64,000 nucleotides of DNA from Ferrimonas senticii DSM 18821 (GTDB taxonomy: Bacteria; Pseudomonadota; Gammaproteobacteria; Enterobacterales; Shewanellaceae), in the NCBI RefSeq assembly GCF_000422665.1, contig NZ_KE383898.1, positions 62,001-126,000 on the forward strand, read 5' to 3'. Position 1 is the stretch's first letter; every line of letters begins with the position of its first letter. Both the position numbers and the translations under genes were made by a program. Positions 8,320 through 17,242 of this stretch are shown here, in pieces. The notes under the pieces are model-generated. The model worked only from the letters and a program-made list of their open reading frames with translations. It did not search any database and was not told where the DNA came from.

Positions 8320-10272
8320 ATGGCGTTGCTATCACAGCATACTCGCACCAGTAACAGGGCTGTTGGCCAGCGCAAGCGTGGCTTGGCGCTAACTGCGGCG
8401 TTGTTGGCAAGCGGTTGTCACAACGTTTCGAGTGTTAATTCGGTCGGCTCGAATGCCGATGTTACCGCCACCAACCGTCAAGCTAGCCAGCTGCAGAGCA
8501 GCAGTAACCAAGTAAAGCCGGTGGTGTACCAGATGTTTACCCGCTTGTTTGGCAATACCAATCAAACCAACAAGCCGTGGGGCACGCTGGAGGAGAACGG
8601 CGTCGGTAAGTTTGCTGATATTAACGATGCCGCGCTGGTGGGGATCAAGGAGCTCGGGGTCAGTCACGTTTGGTATACCGGGGTGCTGCATCACGCCACC
8701 GCCACCGATTACACCGATTACGGCATCAGTAACGACGATCCCGAGGTGGTCAAAGGCCGTGCTGGCAGCCCTTATGCGGTGAAGGATTATTACAGCGTCA
8801 ATCCCGATTTGGCCGTCGATCCCGGCAATAGGATGGCGGAGTTTAAGGCATTGATTGACCGTACCCACCGCCACGGCATGCAGGTGGTGATCGACATTGT
8901 CCCTAATCACATCGCCCGCGATTATCACTCTTTGGGCAAGCCCGACGGGATCGCGGATTTTGGCGTTAATGACGATCCCAGCCAGGAGTATGCCCGCGAC
9001 AACAGCTTCTATTACGTGACGGGGCAGGGGTTTGCGTTGCCACAGTGGCAACCGGGGTTCCAGCCACTGGGCGGTGAAGCGGATCCGCGCATTGATGGTC
9101 AGTTTGCCGAATTCCCAGCGAAATGGACCGGCAATGGCGCTCGCTCGGCGCAGCCGCACTACAACGACTGGTATGAAACGGTCAAGGTCAACTATGGCGT
9201 TCGTCCCGATGGCAGTCATGACTTTCCCAGCTTGCCCGCCGGTTACGATAAAAAATCCGCCGCTGATCATTACGCCTTTTGGCAACAGCAAGATGTCCCC
9301 GCCTCATGGGTCAAGTTCCGCGACATCGCCCTGTTTTGGTTAGCCCAAGGGGTGGATGGCTTTCGCTACGACATGGCCGAGATGGTGCCGGTGGAGTTTT
9401 GGAGCTACCTCAATAGTCATATTAAGCAGGTAAACCCGCAGGCGTTTTTGCTGGCGGAGATCTACAACCCCAAGGCGTACCGTGACTACATCCATCTGGG
9501 CAAGATGGATTATCTGTACGACAAAGTCGAGTTGTACGACACCCTTAAAGGGATTATTCAAGACAAGCAGAGCGTCGATGAGATCGACGCCATTCAAGCG
9601 GGTCTTGCGGACATTAATCAGCACATGCTGCACTTCTTGGAAAACCACGACGAGCAGCGGATCGCCAGCCCGGAATTTGCCGCTAAAGCGGAAAACGCTC
9701 TACCGGCGTTGGTGCTGTCGGCCACCATCGACCAAGCGCCAATGATGATCTACTTCGGCCAAGAGGTGGGTGAACCGGGCGCCCAAGACGCCGGATTTGG
9801 CAAGGCCAGCCGCACCACCATCTTCGATTACTTTGGGGTGCCACATCATCAGCGCTGGATGAACGATGGCAAATTTGATGGCGGCAAGCTGTCTGACAGT
9901 GAGCAAGCACTTCGAGGTTATTACGCTAAAGTGATGCAGTTTAGTGCCTCGCACCCGGCATTGGCGGGGCCGTTCCACAGCCTGCAAAGTGCCAACGCCA
10001 GTAATCCTAATTACCCCGATAAGCTTTATAGCTTTGCCCGTTGGCAAGGGGATAAGCGACTGCTGATCAGCAATAACTTCAGCCAAACCGATGGCGGCAA
10101 AGTGCGGCTGCAACTGGATAGCGAACTGATTAACGCTTGGCAATTGACCGAAGGTGAGTATCCACTGACTGACGCCTTGGCCAACGACAGCGCCACCTTG
10201 GTGGTTACCGCTGACGGCGCGTTCGTTGAGGCGCAATTTATCCCGCTGCAATCGCGCATTTGGCAACTTTAA
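8320..10272 (+). CDS. Exported GH13 alpha-amylase (lipoprotein)
   Basis: Endo-acting alpha-glucanase of family GH13, expected to cut maltodextrin in the periplasm or at the outer membrane. 650 residues, with a basic N-terminal region, a hydrophobic stretch and a lipobox-like LASGC placing the lipid-bearing Cys at residue 33. The -3 position is Ala, a little unusual. Catalytic residues: Asp351 in DGFRYDMAEM, Glu380 in LLAEIYNP, Asp444 in ENHDEQR. AAGGAG (8308-8313) stands 6 bases before the ATG. It lies between the halogenase and GH31 genes with short gaps, consistent with one operon. Exact product specificity is not visible. Confidence 0.9.
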   Translation: MALLSQHTRTSNRAVGQRKRGLALTAALLASGCHNVSSVNSVGSNADVTATNRQASQLQSSSNQVKPVVYQMFTRLFGNTNQTNKPWGTLEENGVGKFADINDAALVGIKELGVSHVWYTGVLHHATATDYTDYGISNDDPEVVKGRAGSPYAVKDYYSVNPDLAVDPGNRMAEFKALIDRTHRHGMQVVIDIVPNHIARDYHSLGKPDGIADFGVNDDPSQEYARDNSFYYVTGQGFALPQWQPGFQPLGGEADPRIDGQFAEFPAKWTGNGARSAQPHYNDWYETVKVNYGVRPDGSHDFPSLPAGYDKKSAADHYAFWQQQDVPASWVKFRDIALFWLAQGVDGFRYDMAEMVPVEFWSYLNSHIKQVNPQAFLLAEIYNPKAYRDYIHLGKMDYLYDKVELYDTLKGIIQDKQSVDEIDAIQAGLADINQHMLHFLENHDEQRIASPEFAAKAENALPALVLSATIDQAPMMIYFGQEVGEPGAQDAGFGKASRTTIFDYFGVPHHQRWMNDGKFDGGKLSDSEQALRGYYAKVMQFSASHPALAGPFHSLQSANASNPNYPDKLYSFARWQGDKRLLISNNFSQTDGGKVRLQLDSELINAWQLTEGEYPLTDALANDSATLVVTADGAFVEAQFIPLQSRIWQL

Positions 10273-10284
10273 AGGCTTGAAATA

Positions 10285-12729
10285 ATGACAACAATAACAA
10301 CAGCCCAAGGGGTAAGCGGTTATTTGGCGGCAGTGATCGCGCTGGCATTCAGCTCGCCCAGTTTGGCGGCGGTAGTCACTCAAGCGAGCCTGAGCGAGGA
10401 TGGCAGCCAGTTGACGCTCAATACCGATGAGGGCCGCGTTAGCTTAACCGCTTATGGCGAGGGCACCTTGGCGGTGACTTACCATTTAGACGGCGAGCTG
10501 CCGTCGTTTGCGATTGCTGAAGACGCGCCACTGGGGCAGGCGAGCCTGAGCGAAATCGACGGCGGTTGGCGTCTGCAGTTGCCGGATCTGCGCGCCGAGA
10601 TCCAAGCCGAGCCACTTCGCATCAGTTTCTATCGAGGTGAGCAGCTACTTACTGCCGAAGCGCCGGGATTGATTAGCCCTGCGCTGGATCGCAATCCAAG
10701 CGGTGGTGAGTCGTGGCAGGGGCAAACCGGCACCGGCTTTGCCTTTTCGCTTAGTGACGGCGAACAACTGCTAGGTGGTGGCCAGCGGGTGCTCGGGATG
10801 GATCGTCGTGGCCTGCGCATGCCGCTGTATAACAAGGCCAGTTACGGTTACGGCAACCATGCCGAGCAGATGTATTACAGCCTGCCAGCGGTGCTGTCGG
10901 ATCGTCACTATCTGTTGGCGTTTGATAACAGCGCCTCCGGTTGGCTCGATATTGGTGCCAGCGAGCCAGATAGGCTCAGCTTTGAAGCGATATCGGGGCG
11001 GCAAAGTTATCTGATAAGTAGCGGCACTGATTACCCTGAATTGATTGAAAACTTTACCGCGACCGTTGGTCGCCAACCATTGCCGCCACGGTGGTCGTTG
11101 GGCAATTACGCTTCTCGTTTTGGCTATCGCAGCGAGGCCGAAACTCGCGATGTGGTGGCGCAGTTTCAGCAGCAGGATATTCCGTTAGATGCGGTGGTGC
11201 TCGACTTGTACTGGTTCGGGCCAGACATCAAAGGTCATATGGGCAACCTTGATTGGGATCGCCGTAACTGGCCGGATCCTGAGGGGATGATCAGCGATTT
11301 TGCCGCGCAAGGGATCAACACGATGATCATCACCGAACCGTTTATTTTGACCAGTTCCAGTAACTGGCAAGCCGCGGTCGAAGCCAACGCCTTGGCGGTC
11401 ACGGCGGATGGCCAGCCGCAGACGTTTGATTTTTATTTTGGCAATACCGGTTTGCTGGACGTCTTTAGTGACGCTGGTCAGCAGTGGTTTTGGCAGGCTT
11501 ACCAGCGCTTACTAGAGCAGGGCATTAGCGGTTGGTGGGGCGATCTCGGCGAGCCGGAAGTGCACCCCGATGGCACCCTGCATCAGCTCTCAGCCAGTAA
11601 CCAACTAGTGCGCGGCGATGAGATCCACAACGCCTACGGTCATCAATGGGCCAAGATGGTGTTCAACGGCTTAAAGCAAGCGCAGCCACAACAGCGGCCG
11701 ATGGTGATGATGCGCTCCGGTTTTGTCGGTTCGCAGCGCTACGGCATGATCCCATGGACCGGCGATGTCGACCGCAGTTGGGCCGGGCTGCAGCCCCAGG
11801 TGCAGTTATCGCTGCAGATGGGGATGTTGGGTTTGGGCTTTACCCATTCTGATCTCGGTGGTTTTGCCGGTGGCGAACAGTTTGATTCAGAACTGTATAC
11901 CCGCTGGCTGCAATACGGGGTGTTTCAGCCGGTATTTCGTCCGCATGCGCAGGAACACATTGCCCCAGAGCCGATCTTTGCCGATGAGACTACTAAGGCG
12001 ATCGTCCGTGATTTTATCAAGTTGCGCTACCGCTTGATGCCCTACCTGTATAGCGCGGTTTATCAAAACAGCCTCACTGGCTTGCCGCTAATGCGACCGC
12101 TGCTGATGGAGGATAACCGCTTGTTTGGCGTTGATGACGCGTACCGCTTTGGCGATGCGATGATCGTCGCGCCGGTGACCGATAAAGGGGTAACCCAAGT
12201 GACCTTCGATCTGCCGCAAGGAGTCTACTTCGATTGGTTTAGTGGCAAGCGTTATCAGGGCGGGCAGCGAGTTTCAGTGCCGGTATCACTGACTACCATT
12301 CCGGTGCTGATTGAAGCCGGAAAGTTTGTGCCGCTGGTGGCGGATCATAACCATGCTGGGGACTATTCCAGCGAGCAATTAACCCTGCACTACTACCATG
12401 ATGACGGCGTTACCGAGGGATCTGGCCAGATGTACGAGGACGATGGCCACGATCCCAATGCCATCGTTAATGGCCGCTATGAGAAGCTGGAATTTATCAG
12501 TCAGTTCAACCAACAAGCCAATCAGCTGCGGTTTACCTTCAGTCGCCAAGGCGGTTATGACGGTATGCCGGCAACTCGGCAGTTGACGCTTAGGCTGCAT
12601 CAGGTTGGCTCGGTGGCGGCCGTCAGCGTCGATGGCCACCCTGTACCGTTTACCCAGCAAGGCAACGATCTGCAACTGTCCCTTCGCTGGCAGCAGGCGT
12701 CGCTGCAACTGACGCTACAGCGGCAATAA
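10285..12729 (+). CDS. Exported GH31 alpha-glucosidase or 4-alpha-glucosyltransferase
   Basis: Acts on the non-reducing ends of alpha-glucans. 814 residues with a signal peptide ending near SPSLAA. The nucleophile motif GWWGDLGEPE puts the catalytic Asp at 420, and WTGDVDRSW supplies the probable acid/base Asp494. This DLGEPE motif and the length fit the Agd31B group, one member of which (Cellvibrio) is an oligosaccharide 4-alpha-glucosyltransferase, not a simple hydrolase. If so, it would disproportionate maltose-size sugars into longer and shorter chains before uptake. The gene starts 12 bases after the amylase, so co-transcription is likely. Hydrolase versus transferase is inference from motif similarity. 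Confidence 0.88.
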   Translation: MTTITTAQGVSGYLAAVIALAFSSPSLAAVVTQASLSEDGSQLTLNTDEGRVSLTAYGEGTLAVTYHLDGELPSFAIAEDAPLGQASLSEIDGGWRLQLPDLRAEIQAEPLRISFYRGEQLLTAEAPGLISPALDRNPSGGESWQGQTGTGFAFSLSDGEQLLGGGQRVLGMDRRGLRMPLYNKASYGYGNHAEQMYYSLPAVLSDRHYLLAFDNSASGWLDIGASEPDRLSFEAISGRQSYLISSGTDYPELIENFTATVGRQPLPPRWSLGNYASRFGYRSEAETRDVVAQFQQQDIPLDAVVLDLYWFGPDIKGHMGNLDWDRRNWPDPEGMISDFAAQGINTMIITEPFILTSSSNWQAAVEANALAVTADGQPQTFDFYFGNTGLLDVFSDAGQQWFWQAYQRLLEQGISGWWGDLGEPEVHPDGTLHQLSASNQLVRGDEIHNAYGHQWAKMVFNGLKQAQPQQRPMVMMRSGFVGSQRYGMIPWTGDVDRSWAGLQPQVQLSLQMGMLGLGFTHSDLGGFAGGEQFDSELYTRWLQYGVFQPVFRPHAQEHIAPEPIFADETTKAIVRDFIKLRYRLMPYLYSAVYQNSLTGLPLMRPLLMEDNRLFGVDDAYRFGDAMIVAPVTDKGVTQVTFDLPQGVYFDWFSGKRYQGGQRVSVPVSLTTIPVLIEAGKFVPLVADHNHAGDYSSEQLTLHYYHDDGVTEGSGQMYEDDGHDPNAIVNGRYEKLEFISQFNQQANQLRFTFSRQGGYDGMPATRQLTLRLHQVGSVAAVSVDGHPVPFTQQGNDLQLSLRWQQASLQLTLQRQ

Positions 12730-12736
12730 CCTGTGA

Positions 12737-12750
12737 TGAATACGTATGCA
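12737..12750. promoter_or_regulatory. Candidate LacI-family operator, site 3
   Basis: TGAATACGTATGCA, identical to site 2 and, like site 1, followed by GCGGT. It sits in the 84-base gap between the GH31 and MFS transporter genes, 63 bases before the transporter ATG. This suggests an internal promoter controlled by the same regulator. Confidence 0.7.
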
Positions 12751-12813
12751 GCGGTTTGCTGGTCAGTGACCGCTGTCGGTATGGTGGGATCACTTCCATA
12801 AAAGGATTACAAG

Positions 12814-14328
12814 ATGGTTAAGGAAAAACCGCAGTTATCGTTCTGGCAGATCTGGAACATGTGTTTTGGCTTTTTGGGGATCCAATTTGGCTTTGCTTTG
12901 CAAATTGGTAACGTCAGCCGGATCTTTCAGACCTTGGGCGCTGATATGGATCAATTGCCGATCCTGTGGATTGCCGGTCCCGTTACCGGCTTGCTAGTGC
13001 AGCCGATCATTGGTCATTTCAGTGACCGCACTTGGACTCGCTTAGGTCGGCGGCGGCCCTATTTTCTTTATGGCGCCATCGCCACCTCGTTGTCGCTGGT
13101 GCTGATGCCTAACTCCTCGGTGCTGTGGATGGCGGCGGGGATGCTGTGGATTTTAGACGCCTCTTTGAATGTGTCGATGGAACCGTTCCGCGCTTTCGTT
13201 GGTGATAATCTGCCAAAAAAACAGCAGCCTCAGGGCTATGCGCTGCAAAGTTTCTTTATTGGCGTCGGTGCGGTGGTGGCGTCGATGCTGCCGTGGTTGT
13301 TTGATTGGGCTGGGGTCAGCAATACCGCTGCCGATGGTGCGTTGCCAGATACCGTGGTTTACTCCTTTTACGCTGGCGCGGCGGTGTTACTGCTGGCGGT
13401 ATTGTGGACGGTATTTACCAGCAAAGAGTACAGCCCTGAACAGTTGGCGGCGTTTCATCAAAATGAGCCGGCGCAGCTCGAACCGGTCAACCGCAGTACC
13501 AGCAAATGGCGTAGTGGCGGTTTTGGTTGGTTACTGGCCGGTGTCGTTGCCACCGTGTTGGTGTGGTCGTTAAGCCTTGATAAAGAGCTCTACATTCTAA
13601 CCATCGGCCTTGGGCTATTCGGCGTGCTGCAATTGTGGCAAGCGCAAACCTGCGATCAAGGTAAGCCCAGTGGCCTCAATATCATCATCAACGATCTGTT
13701 CGCGATGCCGCCGGTGATGAAGCGGTTGGCGGTGGTGCAGTTCTTCTCGTGGTTTGCGCTGTTTGCGATGTGGATTTTTACCACCTCGGCGGTCACCTCA
13801 AGCCATTTTGGTAGCAGCGATCCGACCAGCGAAGCCTACAACCAGGGGGCTAATTGGGTCGGGGTTCTGTTTGCCGGTTACAACGGCTTCGCGGCGCTGG
13901 CGGCGATATTTATTCCGATGATGGTCAACGCCTTGGGCATCCGGTTCACCCACCAAATTAACCTGCTGCTGGGGGCGCTGGGGTTGGCGTCATTCCTGTT
14001 TATTGACGATCCAGATTACCTGATGCTGTCGATGATTGGGGTTGGCTTTGCGTGGGCGTCGATATTGTCGTTGCCCTACGCCATGCTCAGCGGCGCGTTG
14101 CCGGTGCAGAAGCTTGGGGTGTATATGGGAATTTTTAACTTCTTTATTGTTATCCCGCAATTAGTGGCTGCGACGGTGCTCGGCCTGCTGCTGCGGTTGG
14201 GCTTCAATAACGATCCAATCTACGCCTTACTGCTGGGGGCGATCAGTTGGTTGATTGCTGCGTTGGCGGTATTTGCTCTGAAACCACAAACCGATTTGCA
14301 AACCAATGGAAAGGAAGCCCATCAATGA
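12814..14328 (+). CDS. MFS maltose/maltodextrin transporter (SLC45/GPH-like)
   Basis: Inner-membrane permease, probably a proton symporter for maltose or short maltodextrins. 504 residues with about twelve hydrophobic segments. The MFS loop signature is clear at GHFSDRTWTRLGRRRPY after the second helix, and FWQIWNMCFGFLGIQFGFALQ is the usual N terminus of the sugar-carrier group related to SLC45/sucrose transporters. AAAGGA precedes the ATG by 8 bases. The stop overlaps the start of the next gene (ATGA), showing translational coupling. No maltose ABC transporter is present, so this is the likely inner-membrane route. Confidence 0.88.
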   Translation: MVKEKPQLSFWQIWNMCFGFLGIQFGFALQIGNVSRIFQTLGADMDQLPILWIAGPVTGLLVQPIIGHFSDRTWTRLGRRRPYFLYGAIATSLSLVLMPNSSVLWMAAGMLWILDASLNVSMEPFRAFVGDNLPKKQQPQGYALQSFFIGVGAVVASMLPWLFDWAGVSNTAADGALPDTVVYSFYAGAAVLLLAVLWTVFTSKEYSPEQLAAFHQNEPAQLEPVNRSTSKWRSGGFGWLLAGVVATVLVWSLSLDKELYILTIGLGLFGVLQLWQAQTCDQGKPSGLNIIINDLFAMPPVMKRLAVVQFFSWFALFAMWIFTTSAVTSSHFGSSDPTSEAYNQGANWVGVLFAGYNGFAALAAIFIPMMVNALGIRFTHQINLLLGALGLASFLFIDDPDYLMLSMIGVGFAWASILSLPYAMLSGALPVQKLGVYMGIFNFFIVIPQLVAATVLGLLLRLGFNNDPIYALLLGAISWLIAALAVFALKPQTDLQTNGKEAHQ

Positions 14329-16061
14329 ACCGGTTGCCAACAACGATGATCAAACCGCTGCTGGTAGCGATCAGCAGCGCCTGGTTGAGCGCTTGCGCCA
14401 GCACTGAGCCCCCGTTATCGGCGCCTGCTGCGGCAGGCAGCGTACAGCCAGCAGCTTTAGTCAGTGGCTCTGGCTTACCTGACCTACCAAGCTACTCTGA
14501 TTTACCAAGCTACTATGGCACCTTGCACCCGTTTGCCAGTAAGGCGGTTTATTTTGTTCTGACCGACCGCTTTGTTGACGGCGATCCGGCTAATAATTTT
14601 GCCGATAGCAGCGGCTATAACCGTCCGATTGAATTGATTGCTGGCAGTCCCGCCAATGTTGGTTATCTGGGCGGTGATTTTAAAGGGCTGCTATCGCAGG
14701 CGGATTACATTGCCGAGATGGGCTTTGGGGCGGTATGGATGACTCCGATCGTAGATAACCCAGCGCAAGCGTTTAGCGGCGGCGATCGCATTCAACTGGA
14801 TGGCTTTGGCATGGACTTAGGCAAGTCCGCTTATCACGGCTATTGGGCCAGTAATTTCTATCAGGTTGATGAGCATCTGCCCTCGGCCGATCTTAACTAC
14901 CAACAGCTGACCGCAGGGCTTCAACAACATGGGCTGACCACGGTGCTGGATGTGGTCATTAATCACGGCTCACCGGCGTATAGCATGCCGACCAAGCAGC
15001 CGGAATATGGCCAAATTTTTGCTGAAGATGGCCGCTTGCTGGCGGATCACGGCAATCTGGCTCCAGAACAGTTAGATCGCAGCAAGCCGCTGCAGGCGAT
15101 GTTTGCCAATAAGCGCGATTTAACCCAACTGGCGGATTTCGATTTCTCCGATCCGCAAGTGATGGATTATCTGGTCGGTGCTTATTTGAAGTGGCTTGGT
15201 CAGGGGGCAGGGGCGTTTCGTCTGGATACCGTTAAGCACGTCAGCCCCGAGGTGTGGCAACAGTTCAGTACCCGCATTCGTACCGAATACCCGGATCTGT
15301 TTATGTTTGGCGAGGTGTACTCCTTTGATGCCGAGGAGATTGGCAAGTTTACCTTCGACAACGCCGGCGGCATGAGCGTGCTCGACTTCCCGCAGAAGCA
15401 GGCGCTGGCGCAAGTACTGGAACAAGGCGCCGGCTTTGAAACGTTGTTGCCAACGCTGTTCCTTGATGGCAACCAAGGCACCTACGCCAATCCCTATGAG
15501 CTCACCACCTTCTATGACAACCATGATATGCCACGGGTTGATACCAGTGACGAGGGCTTCATTAATGCCCACAACTGGTTGTTCACTGCCCGTGGTATTC
15601 CGGTGATCTATTACGGTTCAGAGATAGGTTTTGAACGGGGCAAGGGCGAGCATCTGGGCAATCGTAACTACTTTGGCGTCGAGCGTATCGAGCAAGCCAA
15701 ACAGCACCCGATCCGCCAAGCGATGATGCGCATTGCTAAGGTTCGGCAGCAAAGCGTAGCACTGCAGCGTGGCTTGATGTTGCCACTGGAGATGCAGGGC
15801 GATCGTGCCGCGTTTATGCGCGTCTATCAGCACGATGGCGTAGCGCAGCAGGCGCTGGTGTTGCTGAATAAAGGCAACAGCAAGCAGCGTTTTAGCCACC
15901 GTTTGCAAGCGGGCGATTGGCAAGAAGCGTTGTCGGCCGCGACCAGCAACGGCGTTATCGAGGTGGAACTGCCAGCCAATTCGGTGCAGGTGTGGCTGCT
16001 GGATGCGCCAGTTATGGACAGCAATCTGGCCGAGCAATTGCAGCCGCTGCTGCGGCTGTAA
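14325..16061 (+). CDS. Exported GH13 alpha-amylase / cyclodextrinase-like lipoprotein
   Basis: Second exported GH13 enzyme of the locus. I start it at the ATG at 14325, overlapping the transporter stop by 4 bases and preceded by AAGGAAG; a longer frame inside the transporter gene lacks a leader. The 578-residue product has a lipobox LSAC with Cys24. The early block FVLTDRFVDGDPANNF resembles cyclodextrin glucanotransferase/MalS-type amylases. Catalytic residues: Asp301 in FRLDTVKH, Glu330 in MFGEVYS, Asp401 in YDNHDMPR. A low-complexity SYSDLPSYYG linker follows the lipid anchor. Its fold group differs from the 8320 amylase, so the two probably have different products. Confidence 0.9.
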   Translation: MNRLPTTMIKPLLVAISSAWLSACASTEPPLSAPAAAGSVQPAALVSGSGLPDLPSYSDLPSYYGTLHPFASKAVYFVLTDRFVDGDPANNFADSSGYNRPIELIAGSPANVGYLGGDFKGLLSQADYIAEMGFGAVWMTPIVDNPAQAFSGGDRIQLDGFGMDLGKSAYHGYWASNFYQVDEHLPSADLNYQQLTAGLQQHGLTTVLDVVINHGSPAYSMPTKQPEYGQIFAEDGRLLADHGNLAPEQLDRSKPLQAMFANKRDLTQLADFDFSDPQVMDYLVGAYLKWLGQGAGAFRLDTVKHVSPEVWQQFSTRIRTEYPDLFMFGEVYSFDAEEIGKFTFDNAGGMSVLDFPQKQALAQVLEQGAGFETLLPTLFLDGNQGTYANPYELTTFYDNHDMPRVDTSDEGFINAHNWLFTARGIPVIYYGSEIGFERGKGEHLGNRNYFGVERIEQAKQHPIRQAMMRIAKVRQQSVALQRGLMLPLEMQGDRAAFMRVYQHDGVAQQALVLLNKGNSKQRFSHRLQAGDWQEALSAATSNGVIEVELPANSVQVWLLDAPVMDSNLAEQLQPLLRL

Positions 16062-16097
16062 TTGAACGCAAGAGCGGAAGAGCACTTGGCTAACTAT

Positions 16098-17117
16098 TTA
16101 GTTTTCGCAGCTTTGGCGGATGATAAGTTCGGTCGGAATGGTGATATCACTGACGCGGTTACCGGCGATCTGTTGTACCAAACTTTCCACCAAGGCTTCA
16201 CCGGCCAGATGCGGATCTTGGCGGACGGTGGTCAGTGGTGGCGAGGTAAATTGCGCCACTTGGATATCATCAAAGCCGACCACGGCGATATCAGCGGGGA
16301 TTTTAAGACCGCGCTCTTTGATCCCCTGCATGGCGCCGATGGCGATCAGATCGCTGGCGGCAAAGATTGCATCAAACCGAATGTTGTCATCGAACAACTG
16401 GTTAACCGCATGATAGCCGGCGTTTTCGGTGGTGATGGCGCTTTGCTGCAAGCGCGGTTCTAACGCCATGCCATGGGCCACTAGCGCCTGCGCATAGCCT
16501 TGGTAGCGTTGTAAAAATTCCGGCGAATGCTCTGAAGCGTCGCCCAAGAAGGCGATCCGCTTTCGGCCCAGCTCCAACAGATGGGCGGTGGCATCGTAAC
16601 CACCGCGCAGGTTGTCGCAGCCAACAGCGATGCCAAGGGCCGATTGCGGCCCCCAACGCACAAAGTGGGTGCCCTGTTGTTCAAGCTGTTTGAGCTTAGG
16701 TTGATAGTTCAGATCGTCGCCATAGCCGAGCAAGATCAGGCCATCGGCTTTGTGGTTATCGTCGTAATCGGCGGTCCAGTCGTCGGACAGTTGCTGGAAT
16801 GACACCAGCAGATCGTAGCCATGACGGGCACAAGCACGGGTAATGCTGCCGAGCATCGCATGAAAAAATGGATTGATCAGCGAATCATCGCTGGTGGGAT
16901 CTTCAAACAGCAGCAGCGCGAGTGTTTCAGCGCGTTGCAAACGCAGAGCGGAGGCGTTTTTATCGACTTTGTAGTTCAGTTGCCGCGCAATTTCATGGAC
17001 GCGTTCAATGGTTTCCGCCTTGACCAAGGGGCTGTTACGTAGCGCACGAGAAACTGTGGATTGGGAGACACCAGCCAGATGGGCGATGTCGAACGAGGTC
17101 GCTTTTCCTTTGGTCAT
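16098..17117 (-). CDS. LacI-family transcriptional regulator of the maltodextrin locus
   Basis: DNA-binding repressor or activator responsive to a sugar. 339 residues: N-terminal helix-turn-helix TSFDIAHLAGVSQSTVSRAL (about 8-27), hinge with the YKVDKNASALRL region, then a periplasmic-binding-protein-like effector domain with FDAIFAASDLIAIGAMQ and VVGFDDIQVAQ. It converges on the amylase gene and is divergent from glucokinase across 125 bases. Its local position and three LacI-type palindromes elsewhere in the locus make it the likely controller, functionally like MalR of Shewanella. The effector is not known; glucose, maltose or a phosphorylated product are possible. No palindrome of that type lies in its own promoter region. 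Confidence 0.9.
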   Translation of the reverse strand: MTKGKATSFDIAHLAGVSQSTVSRALRNSPLVKAETIERVHEIARQLNYKVDKNASALRLQRAETLALLLFEDPTSDDSLINPFFHAMLGSITRACARHGYDLLVSFQQLSDDWTADYDDNHKADGLILLGYGDDLNYQPKLKQLEQQGTHFVRWGPQSALGIAVGCDNLRGGYDATAHLLELGRKRIAFLGDASEHSPEFLQRYQGYAQALVAHGMALEPRLQQSAITTENAGYHAVNQLFDDNIRFDAIFAASDLIAIGAMQGIKERGLKIPADIAVVGFDDIQVAQFTSPPLTTVRQDPHLAGEALVESLVQQIAGNRVSDITIPTELIIRQSCEN

Positions 17118-17242
17118 AGTGTTGTCCCGATAGACGCATGCCGAAGACCATCTTCATTGGCAAATCAGAAGCTTAACAAATTCATCACACTATAACTAAA
17201 GCGGTTAGGGAAGGTAATCCCCGTCGCCGATAAGGACAGCCA

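Noticed and set aside
14247-14324. Longer start of the second amylase inside the transporter gene
   Set aside because: The ATG at 14325 gives an ATGA overlap, AAGGAAG and a lipoprotein signal; the longer form hides that signal.
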